Source: Amycolatopsis sp. CA-126428 (GTDB lineage Bacteria; Actinomycetota; Actinomycetes; Mycobacteriales; Pseudonocardiaceae). Taken from it: DNA of 64,000 nt. A model generated the notes under the pieces. The model was not told where the DNA came from. It did no database searches and worked only from the letters and a program-made list of their open reading frames with translations. Positions 27,493 to 36,235 of the stretch are shown piece by piece; position 1 is the stretch's first letter, and the number at the start of each line of letters is the position of its first letter. Location of the stretch: the NCBI RefSeq assembly GCF_002904335.1, contig NZ_PPHF01000070.1:62001-126000 (forward strand), given 5' to 3'. A program made the position numbers and the translations under genes.

Positions 27493-28677
27493 CTAGGGCT
27501 TCCAGCCGGTGGCGGCCGCCCACTTCTCCGCGCGGGCGAACACGCCGTTGACCCACTCCTGCTTCTCGTCGGCGTACGCCGCGACCGTGCCGTCGGCCGC
27601 GTGCGCCTCGGCCAGCCGCAGCTTCACGTCGCGGTAGTCGTCGCGCTCGGCCGCGTTCGCCCGGAGGAAGTCGCGGAAGAGCAGCGCGAGGCGCCACGCG
27701 GGCGTCTCCACCGACCGGACGTGCAGGTTCACCGGGCGCCGCGGGTCGGCGCCGACGTGCAGCCGCTTGGGCCACGTCCCGGTTCCGTCCTGGGCGTCGT
27801 CGGCCCAGTCGCCCTCCAGCCGCGGGAACCCGGCGTCGGCCAGCAGCCCGCCCAGCGTGTCCGCGTCGTCCAGAGTGGACACCGTGAGCTGCAGGTCGAG
27901 GATGTCCTTGGCGGGCAGCCCGGGCACGGCCGTCGACCCGATGTGGTCGCCGCGGTGGGCCAGCTCCCCCGCCACCGCGCGGACGCGGGCCAGCACCCGC
28001 TCGGCCTGGGCCGGCCAGCCGAGGTCGTACTCGGCGATCTTCGGCGACATCGGCGGCCGCGGCCGGCGCAGCCGCACGTTGGCCTCGAACGGCACCAGCC
28101 GGTCCGCCCACAGCGCGTCGACCTCGGCGAGCACAGCGTCTTCGGCGCCGCCGTTGTCCAGCCACACGTCCGCGACGGCACGGCGCTGCTCGGTGCTCAC
28201 CTGCGCCCGGATCCGCGCCCGGGCGTCGTCCTCGGCCATCCCGCGGGCCGACACCAGCCGCCGCACCCGCACCTCGACCGGCGCGTCGACGACCACGACC
28301 AGGTGGTACGCCGTCGCGAGGCCGTTCTCGACCAGCAGCGGGATGTCGTGGACGATGATCGCGTCCGGCTTCGCGGCCGCCATCAGCTCCCCGGTGCGGA
28401 CGCCGACCAGGGGGTGCACGATCGCGTTCAGCCGGTGCCGCGACTCGTCGTCGGCGAACGCCTTCGCGGCGAGCACGGGCCGGTCGAGCGAGCCGTCCGC
28501 GGCCAGGATCTCCGGGCCGAACTCCGCGACCAGCCGGGCGAGCCCTTCGGTCCCCGGTTCGACCACCTCCCGGGCGATCCGGTCGGAGTCCACCAGCACC
28601 GCGCCGTGTTCGGCGAGCCGGTTCGCCACGGTCGACTTCCCGGCCCCGATCCCACCCGTCAACCCCACACGCAACAT
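27493..28677 (-). CDS. coaE: Dephospho-CoA kinase fused to a GrpB-like domain
   Basis: A 394-residue fusion. The first 195 residues are dephospho-CoA kinase: P-loop GGIGAGKS at 8-15, DSDRIAREVVEPG, HDIPLLVENG and the lid RRLVSARGMAEDDAR. It adds the 3'-phosphate in the last step of CoA synthesis. From about 215 a GrpB/UPF0157 domain follows, with GSTAVPGLPAKDILDLQ and HLHV-type residues; it belongs to the nucleotidyltransferase-like fold and its role is unclear. The same fusion is known in mycobacteria. The ATG at 28677 gives the canonical MLRVGLTGG start; longer frames are not supported. Confidence 0.96.
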   Translation of the reverse strand: MLRVGLTGGIGAGKSTVANRLAEHGAVLVDSDRIAREVVEPGTEGLARLVAEFGPEILAADGSLDRPVLAAKAFADDESRHRLNAIVHPLVGVRTGELMAAAKPDAIIVHDIPLLVENGLATAYHLVVVVDAPVEVRVRRLVSARGMAEDDARARIRAQVSTEQRRAVADVWLDNGGAEDAVLAEVDALWADRLVPFEANVRLRRPRPPMSPKIAEYDLGWPAQAERVLARVRAVAGELAHRGDHIGSTAVPGLPAKDILDLQLTVSTLDDADTLGGLLADAGFPRLEGDWADDAQDGTGTWPKRLHVGADPRRPVNLHVRSVETPAWRLALLFRDFLRANAAERDDYRDVKLRLAEAHAADGTVAAYADEKQEWVNGVFARAEKWAAATGWKP

Positions 28678-28836
28678 GCCGATCACCCTAGTCAAGCGGC
28701 GGTCGCCCCTCCCGTGGACACGTCCGGTCAGATCTACGCCATCTGTGTGACAGGTGGGAAAATGTCGTAACACTCAGGTGGTCTGGCCGACTTCACCGGC
28801 GAGCGCGCCGCCGGGCGCGCGACCGAGGGAGGGACC

Positions 28837-28878
28837 ATGGAGAAGCTTCGTTTGCGCGACAAGGTCTGGTTCGCCTGA
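28837..28878 (+). CDS. Putative 13-residue peptide (leader or small ORF)
   Basis: ATG to TGA gives MEKLRLRDKVWFA. The ATG is preceded by GAGGGAGG at ideal spacing, which is stronger than most start sites nearby. The next gene starts 19 bases after the stop with its own GAGGGGGG. The peptide is amphipathic and ends in an aromatic segment. It could be a regulatory leader peptide for the small secreted protein downstream, or a short signalling peptide. No family is recognised, and translation is only inferred from the ribosome-binding site. Confidence 0.45.
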   Translation: MEKLRLRDKVWFA

Positions 28879-28897
28879 CCACTGCCGAGGGGGGCCG

Positions 28898-29140
28898 GTG
28901 AGGACGACGAAGATCAGCAGGGCGGCCACTGTGCTGCTGTGCGCGGGTGGGCTCGCCGTGGCGGTACCGGAAGCCGCGGCGGCCCCGCATGCACCGGTCT
29001 CGCGACCGGTGCAGTGCCTGTCGGGGGTCCGCCAGGTGCAGGTCACGTACCGGCACACCCCGATGCGACGGCTGTACGTCGTGCGGAGCGCGTGGATCCC
29101 GTTCACCACCTCGGGTGTCGCTCCGTGCCTGAAGACCTGA
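28898..29140 (+). CDS. Small secreted protein
   Basis: An 80-residue protein with a signal peptide of about 29 residues (MRTTKISRAATVLL, a hydrophobic core, then AVPEAAAAPH). The mature part is about 50 residues with two Cys (QCLSG and APCLKT), which could form one disulfide outside the cell. The GTG start follows GAGGGGGG. I do not recognise the family. The 13-residue peptide lies directly upstream in the same direction. Confidence 0.7.
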   Translation: MRTTKISRAATVLLCAGGLAVAVPEAAAAPHAPVSRPVQCLSGVRQVQVTYRHTPMRRLYVVRSAWIPFTTSGVAPCLKT

Positions 29141-29263
29141 GGATCCGCAAGTCGATCGTGACGCGTGACTCAACCGATATCCGGACACGCCGTGTTGCTT
29201 ACCCACCTCGAACCGCGCTGGTGCGTACGGTGCGCGCGACAGCGTCGCCCACGCGGAGGAACG

Positions 29264-29512
29264 ATGGCGGACAGCAAGCACGCCGGGAGGCACCGGCTCG
29301 GCACGCCGGGGCTGGTGCACTGCGTGGTCCACCACCCGGTGGCCGAGGCGCTGGCGGACTACCGGCGGACCTGGGTGAGCACGCTGCTGGTCCCGGCCAA
29401 GCACAGCTTCGCCGGCCTCCGCCGCAAGGCCCGCGCGGCGGCGCTCGAACGCATCTGGGTGCCGACGGTCAGCCCGGTCAGGCCGGCCGCGGTCACCATG
29501 CGCGCCGCCTGA
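29264..29512 (+). CDS. Small hypothetical protein
   Basis: An 82-residue basic protein, MADSKHAGRHRLG at the start, then GLVHCVVHHPVAEALADYRR and LVPAKHSFAGLRRKARAAAL. The ATG is preceded by GGAGG. No signal peptide, membrane helix or known domain is seen; the middle could form two helices. The frame could extend upstream to 29165, but that part has no ribosome-binding site and no coding character. Confidence 0.6.
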   Translation: MADSKHAGRHRLGTPGLVHCVVHHPVAEALADYRRTWVSTLLVPAKHSFAGLRRKARAAALERIWVPTVSPVRPAAVTMRAA

Positions 29513-29554
29513 GCTGTGCCACCCGAGGCTTCGCCCGGGACGCTTAAGCGGTAG

Positions 29555-30001
29555 TCAGCGGCCGGTTTCCCGCGTCTCGATCGCGATCTCCGACGAGAGC
29601 GTCCGGTGCACCGGGCACTTGTCGGCGATCAGCATGAGCTTGGCGCGCTGATCGTCGTCGAGGTCGCCTTCTAGCTCGATCTCGCGGGTGATCCGGCTGA
29701 GCAGGCCGCGCTCGGTTTCGCACCGCGCGCAGTCTTCGGCGTGGATGCGGTCGTGCCGCAGCCGGACGGTCGCCCGGGTCAGCGGGATGCCCTTGCGGTC
29801 GGCGTACATCCGCAGCGTGATCGCCGTGCACGAACCCAGCGACGCGAGCAGCAGCTCGTACGGGTTCGGGCCCGCGTCGGCGCCGCCGACGGCGATCGGT
29901 TCGTCGACGAGCAGCGTGTGGGTCGCCGTGACGACTTGCTGCGTGTAGGTGCCGTCACCACTCGCGGTGACGACGACGGTGCCGGGCTCGGGGTGATCCA
30001 T
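29555..30001 (-). CDS. OsmC-family peroxidase-like protein
   Basis: A 148-residue OsmC/Ohr-like protein. The first half has TVVVTASGDGTYTQQV and AVGGADAGPNPYELLLASLGSCTAITLRMYADRKG, which contains the first conserved Cys. The second conserved Cys lies in ADKCPVHRTL near the end. Such proteins reduce organic hydroperoxides through the Cys pair. The additional CARCE motif in the middle is a feature of the YhfA-like branch. The ATG at 30001 follows GAGG and gives a normal length; an upstream ATG would add 24 unsupported residues. Confidence 0.9.
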   Translation of the reverse strand: MDHPEPGTVVVTASGDGTYTQQVVTATHTLLVDEPIAVGGADAGPNPYELLLASLGSCTAITLRMYADRKGIPLTRATVRLRHDRIHAEDCARCETERGLLSRITREIELEGDLDDDQRAKLMLIADKCPVHRTLSSEIAIETRETGR

Positions 30002-30155
30002 CCGCCTCAAGTCCTCTCGGGTGGCGCCCACGGGGCGGGACACCGCCGATCCGGACATCCGGCGCATTCCCAAGACGCGGCGGATATCGTATCTTCTGCT
30101 GCGAACGGGTCACCCGGACGCCGCCCGCGCCCGGCTGCCGCGAAGGGGGTGCGCC

Positions 30156-30791
30156 GTGGCCACCAGGCACTTGCCGATGCGTCCGGCCGACCAGGGCGGC
30201 CGCGAGCGCTACCTCGATGCGGCGTTGTCGGTGCTCGTGAACCGCGGGGTCCCCGGCCTGACCGTCCGCGGCGTGGCCGAGGCGGCCGGTGCGTCGACGC
30301 TCTCGGTCTACGCCCGCTTCGGCGGCCGTGCCGGCCTGCTCGACGCCCTGTACGAGCGCACGTTCGACTCGCTGCGGGAGTTGCTGGAAGGGCTGCCGCC
30401 GTCGAGCCACGACGGCGTCGCGGACCTGCTGCACCTGGCGCTGGAGTACCGGAACTTCGCCCGCGAGAGCCCGACCCGCTACGCGCTGATGTTCGAGCGC
30501 CCGGTGCCGGGGTTCGACCCGGATCCGGCGCTGCGGTCGGCGGTGCTGCGGACGACGTTCAGCCTGTTCATCGCCCGGGTCCAGCGGGTCTGCCCGCCGG
30601 GAGCGGACGCCCGCTCGCTGGCCTACCTGCTGTGGACGGCCATCCACGGCCTGGTCGGCGCGGAACTGCTGATGGCTTCGCGGCGGCCGCTGCCGGACTG
30701 GTTCATCCCGCCGACCGAAGAAGCCCACGAACAGATGTACCGCGACGGCGTCACGGCCATGATCGCCGGCCTCGGCCTGCGCAACCGCTGA
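30156..30791 (+). CDS. TetR-family regulator
   Basis: A 211-residue TetR protein. The N-terminal helix-turn-helix includes ALSVLVNRGVPGLTVRGVAEAAGASTLSVYARFGG. The ligand-binding part resembles the WHG-type C-terminal domain (TRYALMFERPVPGFDPD, then YLLWTAIHGLVGAELL). The GTG at 30156 follows AAGGGGG and gives a typical start. The gene is divergent from the OsmC gene, so it may regulate it; no palindrome is clear in the gap. A bidirectional terminator separates it from rpsA. Confidence 0.88.
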   Translation: MATRHLPMRPADQGGRERYLDAALSVLVNRGVPGLTVRGVAEAAGASTLSVYARFGGRAGLLDALYERTFDSLRELLEGLPPSSHDGVADLLHLALEYRNFARESPTRYALMFERPVPGFDPDPALRSAVLRTTFSLFIARVQRVCPPGADARSLAYLLWTAIHGLVGAELLMASRRPLPDWFIPPTEEAHEQMYRDGVTAMIAGLGLRNR

Positions 30792-30804
30792 CCCGGAACA
30801 CGAA

Positions 30805-30835
30805 GAACCCCCGGTCCGCTGGGGACCGGGGGTTC
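30805..30835. terminator. Bidirectional rho-independent-type terminator
   Basis: GAACCCCCGGTCC at 30805-30817 pairs perfectly with GGACCGGGGGTTC at 30823-30835 around a five-base loop (GCTGG). It lies between the TetR stop and the convergent rpsA stop and is flanked by A/T-containing sequence, so it can end both transcripts. Confidence 0.85.
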
Positions 30836-30859
30836 TCGTTCAGCTCAGCGAGCTAGTGC

Positions 30860-32359
30860 TCACGCACCGCCGGAAAGCTTCTCGCGGAGCGCCGCGAGCT
30901 GCTCGTCGGAGGCGAGGGTGCCGCCGCTGCTCTTCGTGTCGGTCGCGGTCGAGCCCGAGGTGTAGCTTTCCGCGCCACCTTCGATGCCCGTCGCCGCGTC
31001 CGCCGCCGCTTCCGCGTCGGCCTCGACGGCCTTCTGGACCTGCTTCATGTGGGCCTCGTAACGAGTGTGCGCCTCGGCGTACTGGCGCTCCCACTCCTCA
31101 CGCTGCTTGTCGAAGCCTTCCTGCCACTCCTGGGTGTCCGGGTCGAAGCCTTCGGGGTAGATGTAGTTGCCCTCGGCGTCGTACTCGGCGGCCATGCCGT
31201 ACTGGGTCGGGTCGAACTCGGTGTCCGGCGTGACACCCTCGTTCGCCTGCTTCAGCGACAGCGAGATGCGACGGCGCTCGAGGTCGATGTCGATGACCTT
31301 GACCATGACGTCGCCGTTGACCTGGACGACCTGCTCCGGGATCTCGACGTGGCGCTCGGCCAGCTCCGAGATGTGGACCAGGCCCTCGATGCCCTCTTCG
31401 ACGCGCACGAACGCACCGAACGGAACCAGCTTGGTGACCTTGCCCGGCACGATCTGGCCGATCGCGTGGGTGCGGGCGAACTGGCGCCACGGGTCTTCCT
31501 GGGTCGCCTTCAGCGACAGCGAGACGCGCTCGCGGTCCATGTCGACGTCCAGGACCTCGACCGTGACCTCCTGGCCGACCTCGACGACCTCGGACGGGTG
31601 GTCGATGTGCTTCCAGGACAGCTCGGAGACGTGCACCAGGCCGTCGACGCCACCCAGGTCCACGAAGGCACCGAAGTTGACGATGGACGACACGACGCCC
31701 TTGCGGACCTGGCCCTTGGCGAGCGCGTTGAGGAACTCGCTGCGCACCTCGGACTGGGTCTGCTCGAGGTAGGCGCGGCGGGACAGGACCACGTTGTTGC
31801 GGTTCTTGTCCAGCTCGATGATCTTCGCCTCGAGCTCGCGGCCGACGTACGGCTGCAGGTCGCGCACGCGGCGCATCTCGACCAGGGACGCGGGGAGGAA
31901 GCCGCGCAGGCCGATGTCCAGGATGAGGCCGCCCTTGACGACCTCGATGACGGTGCCCTTGACGGGCTCGTCCTTCTCCTTGAGCTCCTCGATCGTGCCC
32001 CAGGCGCGCTCGTACTGCGCGCGCTTCTTGGACAGGATCAGACGGCCTTCCTTGTCCTCCTTCTGGAGAACCAGGGCTTCGACCTCATCGCCGACGGTGA
32101 CAACCTCAGCCGGGTCGACATCGTGCTTGATGGAGAGCTCACGCGAGGGGATGACACCCTCGGTCTTGTAGCCGATGTCGAGCAGGACCTCGTCGCGGTC
32201 GACCTTGACGATCGTGCCTTCGACGATGTCACCATCGTTGAAGTATTTGATCGTCTTGTCGATAGCCGCGAGGAAGTCTTCCTCCGACCCGATGTCGTTG
32301 ATGGCGACCTGCGGGGCCCCGGTGGGGGCGGTCGGGGCGGTGGCGGTGTCGGTGGTCAT
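30860..32359 (-). CDS. rpsA: 30S ribosomal protein S1
   Basis: A 499-residue S1. Four S1 RNA-binding domains are visible, with the repeated pattern G-x-V-x-x-I/V followed by GAFVDLGG or GAFVRVEEGIEGLVHISEL. The C-terminal 120 residues are acidic and low-complexity, as in other actinobacteria (EADAEAAADAATGIEGG). S1 brings mRNA to the 30S subunit. The ATG at 32359 was chosen because GGAGC lies upstream and MTTDTATAPTAP is the usual start; the longer frame has no similarity. The promoter at 32546 serves it. The terminator at 30805 follows. Confidence 0.98.
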   Translation of the reverse strand: MTTDTATAPTAPTGAPQVAINDIGSEEDFLAAIDKTIKYFNDGDIVEGTIVKVDRDEVLLDIGYKTEGVIPSRELSIKHDVDPAEVVTVGDEVEALVLQKEDKEGRLILSKKRAQYERAWGTIEELKEKDEPVKGTVIEVVKGGLILDIGLRGFLPASLVEMRRVRDLQPYVGRELEAKIIELDKNRNNVVLSRRAYLEQTQSEVRSEFLNALAKGQVRKGVVSSIVNFGAFVDLGGVDGLVHVSELSWKHIDHPSEVVEVGQEVTVEVLDVDMDRERVSLSLKATQEDPWRQFARTHAIGQIVPGKVTKLVPFGAFVRVEEGIEGLVHISELAERHVEIPEQVVQVNGDVMVKVIDIDLERRRISLSLKQANEGVTPDTEFDPTQYGMAAEYDAEGNYIYPEGFDPDTQEWQEGFDKQREEWERQYAEAHTRYEAHMKQVQKAVEADAEAAADAATGIEGGAESYTSGSTATDTKSSGGTLASDEQLAALREKLSGGA

Positions 32360-32545
32360 TAGGCGGGTTGCTCCGGTGGATGGAATCGAGGGTTGGCAGT
32401 TGTCGGCGCGAATGGGTGCATGCGACGACCCTGCAAGCAAACGTCCACCAGTGAACGACCGCGGCATGACCCGCATACGGTGCGCGACCCGAGTCCCAAC
32501 CAGAAGCTGAGCGGAAGGCAGCGCGAACCCACTGCGCTAACACTT

Positions 32546-32575
32546 ATCCTACGCGGCAGCCGCTAGGCGGCACAA
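32546..32575 (-). promoter_or_regulatory. Probable housekeeping promoter of rpsA
   Basis: On the minus strand TTGTGC (32570-32575) and TAGGAT (32546-32551) are separated by 18 bases; the -10 fits actinobacterial SigA consensus. It lies about 190 bases before the rpsA start, leaving a long leader. The 315-base gap 32360-32674 otherwise holds only this leader and the unseen promoter of the divergent methyltransferase gene. Confidence 0.6.
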
Positions 32576-32674
32576 TCAGGGTCCCCCTGGCTCGCTAAGG
32601 TCCTCGCGGAAGCAAACCGCACGCACGAGGACGCAGGTGGCGCGAGCAGGCCACCGGGGACCGGAGACACCATC

Positions 32675-33526
32675 ATGCCACCGGAGCAGGCGCCCGCGCC
32701 GGGGCGCCACGACGCCGCCGAGCACCGGCTGGGCACCACGGAGGTCGGCTACCGCGAGGTCGGCGGGGCCGAGGCCGCCGCCGCGAACCTCGCCTGGTGG
32801 GACGCCGACGCCGACGACTACCAGGCCGAGCACGGCTCGTTCCTCGGCGACGCCGACTTCGTCTGGTGCCCGGAGGGCGTCCGGGAAGCCGAGGCGCGGC
32901 TGCTCGGCGACGTCCGGGGCAAGCGCGTGCTGGAAGTCGGCTGCGGGCAGGCCGCCTGCGCGCGCTGGCTGGCCGCGGAGGGCGCGGACGCCGTGGCGAC
33001 CGACCTGTCGGCCGGCATGCTCCGCCACGCCCGCGACGGCAACGCGCGCACCGGCCTGGCCGTCCCGCTGGTGCAGGCCAACGCCGAGCACCTGCCGCTC
33101 GCGTCCGGCAGCTTCGACGCGGCCTGCTCGGCCTTCGGCGCGGTCCCGTTCGTGGCGTCGGTGGACGCGGTCTTCGCCGAGGTGCACCGGGTGCTGCGGC
33201 CGGGTGCCCCGTGGGTGTTCTCGGTGACGCACCCGATGCGGTGGATCTTCCCCGACGACCCCGGCCCGCAGGGGCTCACCGTCACCCAGCCGTACTTCGA
33301 CCGCACGCCCTACGTCGAGGTCGACGACGAGGGCACCGCCACCTACGTCGAGTACCACCGCACCCTCGGCGACTACGTGCGCGCGCTGGCCGGGGCCGGG
33401 TTCACCCTCACCGACCTGGTCGAGCCCGAGTGGCCGGCCGGGCACACGCGGGTGTGGGGCCAGTGGAGCCCGCTGCGCGGCAAGCTCTTCCCGGGGACCG
33501 CGATCTTCCGCACGCACCGCTCGTGA
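32675..33526 (+). CDS. SAM-dependent methyltransferase
   Basis: A 283-residue class I methyltransferase. Motif I is VLEVGCGQAACARWLA near 86-101, followed by VATDLSAGMLRHAR and the post-motif ANAEHLPLASGSFDAACSAFG. The C-terminal part (FSVTHPMRWIFPDDPG) is typical of a group of actinobacterial small-molecule methyltransferases. The acceptor is not apparent. The GNAT gene follows with a GTGA overlap, so expression is coupled. Confidence 0.92.
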   Translation: MPPEQAPAPGRHDAAEHRLGTTEVGYREVGGAEAAAANLAWWDADADDYQAEHGSFLGDADFVWCPEGVREAEARLLGDVRGKRVLEVGCGQAACARWLAAEGADAVATDLSAGMLRHARDGNARTGLAVPLVQANAEHLPLASGSFDAACSAFGAVPFVASVDAVFAEVHRVLRPGAPWVFSVTHPMRWIFPDDPGPQGLTVTQPYFDRTPYVEVDDEGTATYVEYHRTLGDYVRALAGAGFTLTDLVEPEWPAGHTRVWGQWSPLRGKLFPGTAIFRTHRS

Positions 33527-34440
33527 CCACCCTCGAAGCCCAGCAGAACGCGCGGTTCGCCGCGCTCGACCCGCTGCTCCCGCCGATCGCGGCCCCGCCG
33601 TCGCCGTCGAGCGAGCCGCTGATGGTGACCGTGGGCGGTCGCAAGGCCGGCGGCCTGCTGACGAACGTCGTGCACGCGCCGGGGTCCTGGCCCGCGCTCT
33701 GGGGGCCGTCGGACATCCGGGACCTGACCGCGGTGCCGGGCGACAGCGGCGCCGCGGGCCTCGCCGCGCTGCTCGGCGCGTGGCGCGACCGGCTGCGCGG
33801 GACGCCGGCCGGCCCGGACTCGGCCTGCACGCTGACCTGGCCCAGCCGCGACGCCGAGGCGTCCGCGGTGCTCCTGGCGCACGGGTTCGCGCCGATGACG
33901 TGCCTGGCCGTGCGGCCCCTGGCCGCGCCCGCCGATCCCGGGACGGCGCCGGTGACCGTCCGCCGGGCCGGCGAGGGCGACCTCGACGCGCTGACCGAGC
34001 TGCGGCTGGCCGAGTGGCGCTACACCTCGCTGGTCGGCACCGCGGTGCCGCGGCCGGGCGCACCGGAGCTGCTGCGCGCGGAAGTCGTCCGCGCCCTGCG
34101 CTTCAGCGGGCTGGTCTGGCTCGCGGAGGAGGACGGCGGCGTGCCGGCCGGAATGGCCTCCTGCGCGCTGGCCTGGGCCACCCCGGGCAATTCCGTCCAC
34201 GGCCGGCTGCTCCCGGGCCGCTGGGGGTACGTCGACACGCTGTCGATCGCCCCCGCGGCCCGCGGCGGCGGGGTGGGCCGGGCGCTGATGGCGGTGGCGC
34301 ACCGGGAACTGCTGACGCACGACGTGCGCGGGACGTTCCTCTTCTACCACCCGCCGAACCCGCTTTCGCCGGTGTTCTGGCACCGGCAGGGCTATCGTCC
34401 ACTGTGGACCATGTGGCTCCGCCGCCCGGCCTGGTCCTGA
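33523..34440 (+). CDS. GNAT-family N-acetyltransferase, first tandem copy
   Basis: A 305-residue protein with a C-terminal GNAT domain (SIAPAARGGGVGRALMAVAHREL is the CoA-binding motif A) preceded by a weakly conserved domain of about 130 residues that may be a degenerate GNAT copy. The GTG at 33523 overlaps the methyltransferase stop by 4 bases. The paralogue at 34462 follows after 21 bases and aligns along its length, including PSRDAEA and FWHRQGYRPLW. The acetyl acceptor is unknown. Confidence 0.88.
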   Translation: MTTLEAQQNARFAALDPLLPPIAAPPSPSSEPLMVTVGGRKAGGLLTNVVHAPGSWPALWGPSDIRDLTAVPGDSGAAGLAALLGAWRDRLRGTPAGPDSACTLTWPSRDAEASAVLLAHGFAPMTCLAVRPLAAPADPGTAPVTVRRAGEGDLDALTELRLAEWRYTSLVGTAVPRPGAPELLRAEVVRALRFSGLVWLAEEDGGVPAGMASCALAWATPGNSVHGRLLPGRWGYVDTLSIAPAARGGGVGRALMAVAHRELLTHDVRGTFLFYHPPNPLSPVFWHRQGYRPLWTMWLRRPAWS

Positions 34441-34461
34441 CCGCACGACCCGAGGGGAACC

Positions 34462-35382
34462 ATGGACATCGCCGAGCCGCTGCTCGCGGCGCACCGGGCG
34501 CGCTTCGCCGCCGTCGACGCGCTGCTGCCGCCGGCCGCGCCACCGGCCGGCGGTGAGCGCCTGGACGCGGCGACGGCGGACGGCACGCAGGTCACCGGGG
34601 TGCTGCAGCGCCACCGGTTCACCCGCGCCGACGTCCCGATGCTGTGGTCGGCCGCCGACACCTGGCAGCTCTTCCCCTACTTCGGCGACACCGGCACCGA
34701 AGGCGCGGACCTCCTGCTGCGCGCGCTGAAGGGCCGGCTCGAGGCGGAAGACACCGGCGGCGACTCGGCGTGCGTGGTCGTCTGGCCCAGCCGGGACGCC
34801 GAGGCGATCCGCGCCTTCCTCGACCACGGTCTCGTGCCGCTCTCGGCGGTCGGCGTGCGCACCGCTCCCCCGCCGGCGGCCTCGCCGGGGGTTTCGGTCC
34901 GGCGCGCCGGACCCGGCGACTTCGACGCGGCACTCGAGCTGGCGGCGGCGACGTTCGACTACACCGGGCTCGTCGCCGCGCCGCGCCGGGACAACACGGC
35001 CGAGCTGCTGGCGCCGTCCTTGCGGGACGCCCTGGCCGCGGACGAGCCGGCCGTCTGGCTGGCCGAGGCGGACGGTTCGGTGTGCGCGTTCGCGCACTGC
35101 GCGTGGCTCGACGCGGTCCCGGGCACCGAAGCGGGCGAGCTCCTCCCGCCGGGGCGCTGGGGGTACGTGAACAACGTCGTGACCGCCCCCGGCGAGCGCG
35201 GCGGCGGGTTCGGCCGGGCGCTGATGGCCCACGTGCACCGGGAGCTGCACCGCGGTGGCGCGACCCGTACGTACCTGTACTACAACCCGACCAACCCGCT
35301 GTCCTCGGTGTTCTGGCACCGGCAGGGCTATCGTCCACTGTGGACGACGTGGGAGGTACGCCCCGCGGCGGCGCTCCGGTGA
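34462..35382 (+). CDS. GNAT-family N-acetyltransferase, second tandem copy
   Basis: A 306-residue paralogue of the preceding gene. The GNAT core is TAPGERGGGFGRALMAHVHREL, and the C-terminus has NPTNPLSSVFWHRQGYRPLW as in the first copy. The two copies share an identical 40-base stretch near their 3' ends (34370-34409 and 35306-35345), while the rest has diverged. This points to a tandem duplication with later gene conversion or strong constraint at that site. The ATG follows GAGGGGAACC. Confidence 0.88.
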   Translation: MDIAEPLLAAHRARFAAVDALLPPAAPPAGGERLDAATADGTQVTGVLQRHRFTRADVPMLWSAADTWQLFPYFGDTGTEGADLLLRALKGRLEAEDTGGDSACVVVWPSRDAEAIRAFLDHGLVPLSAVGVRTAPPPAASPGVSVRRAGPGDFDAALELAAATFDYTGLVAAPRRDNTAELLAPSLRDALAADEPAVWLAEADGSVCAFAHCAWLDAVPGTEAGELLPPGRWGYVNNVVTAPGERGGGFGRALMAHVHRELHRGGATRTYLYYNPTNPLSSVFWHRQGYRPLWTTWEVRPAAALR

Positions 35383-35464
35383 CGCGCGGCCCCGCCAGGT
35401 AAGCCACCCACAAGTGTGACGTGCGTCCGGTGATCTTGCCGCCGGCTCCCGCCGGGACTAGTTT

Positions 35465-35486
35465 TTGAACTGACCGGTCAGTTCAA
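35465..35486. promoter_or_regulatory. TetR-type operator in front of the YhgE/Pip operon
   Basis: A perfect 22-base palindrome whose core is GAACTGACCGGTCAGTTC, flanked by TT and AA. It lies 24 bases before the first gene of the operon. The last gene of the same operon encodes a TetR protein, so self-repression through this site is the natural reading. TGACCGGTCA cores are common in TetR operators. Confidence 0.85.
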
Positions 35487-35509
35487 AAGTTCGCGAAGCG
35501 GGAGAAACC

Positions 35510-36235
35510 GTGCAGGTCCGAGCCGATCGGGTGTCCCTCGAAGGGCACCACGGCACCTTGTTGCCGCCCACCTCCCTGACCTTCGGCGAGGGCGACCTGG
35601 CGATCGTGCACGGCGAACCCGGCGTCGGCGTCACGGCGTTCGGCCTCGCGCTGGCCGGCCGGCTCAAGCCGACCACCGGCACGGTGCACGCCGAGGGCGT
35701 CGACGCCCCGCTGACCGAGCTCGTCGCCGTCGTCGACGCCCCGGGCGTCAGCGAACCCGACGACGCGCTGCCCCTGCGCGTGGTCGCCGGCGAGGAACTG
35801 GCGCTGGCCCACCGCCCGGCGGGCAAGGAGGACGTCGCCCGCTGGCTCGCCGAGCACGACGCCGCGCCGTTCGCCGGCACGCGCTTCGAGAACCTCACCC
35901 CGGCGCTGCGCACCCGGCTGCTCACCGAGCTGGCCGCCGAGCGCCAAGGCGTGCGCGTGCTCGTGCTCGACACCCCCGACCGGCACACCAGCGACGTCGG
36001 CGGCTGGGCCGGGCTGGCGCGCGAACAGGCCGGACGCGGCCTGGCCGTCGTTGTCCTGACCGCCACCACGCCGCTGTCCGCGCTGCCCTTCACCCCCGCG
36101 CTCCTCGGCGCGGCCGAGCAGCCCGCGCCGGAGCACTGTGCTCCTCCCGAGGGTGCTGTCCCCGAGAGTGCTCCCCCCGCCGTCCCCGAACCCACCGAAG
36201 AGCTCACCGAGAGCACTGACGGAGTCCCCGAATGA
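35510..36235 (+). CDS. Degenerate ABC-type ATPase associated with YhgE/Pip
   Basis: A 241-residue protein with the outline of an ABC ATPase: a Walker A position GEPGVGVTAFGLALAGRLKP, a weak signature region and a Walker B-like VRVLVLDTPDRH. The Walker A lysine is replaced by Val (G-V-G-V-T) and the residue after the Walker B Asp is Thr, not Glu. It should bind ATP poorly or not at all. The last 40 residues are Pro/Glu-rich. It overlaps the YhgE/Pip gene by ATGA, which suggests a structural role in that complex. Confidence 0.8.
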   Translation: MQVRADRVSLEGHHGTLLPPTSLTFGEGDLAIVHGEPGVGVTAFGLALAGRLKPTTGTVHAEGVDAPLTELVAVVDAPGVSEPDDALPLRVVAGEELALAHRPAGKEDVARWLAEHDAAPFAGTRFENLTPALRTRLLTELAAERQGVRVLVLDTPDRHTSDVGGWAGLAREQAGRGLAVVVLTATTPLSALPFTPALLGAAEQPAPEHCAPPEGAVPESAPPAVPEPTEELTESTDGVPE

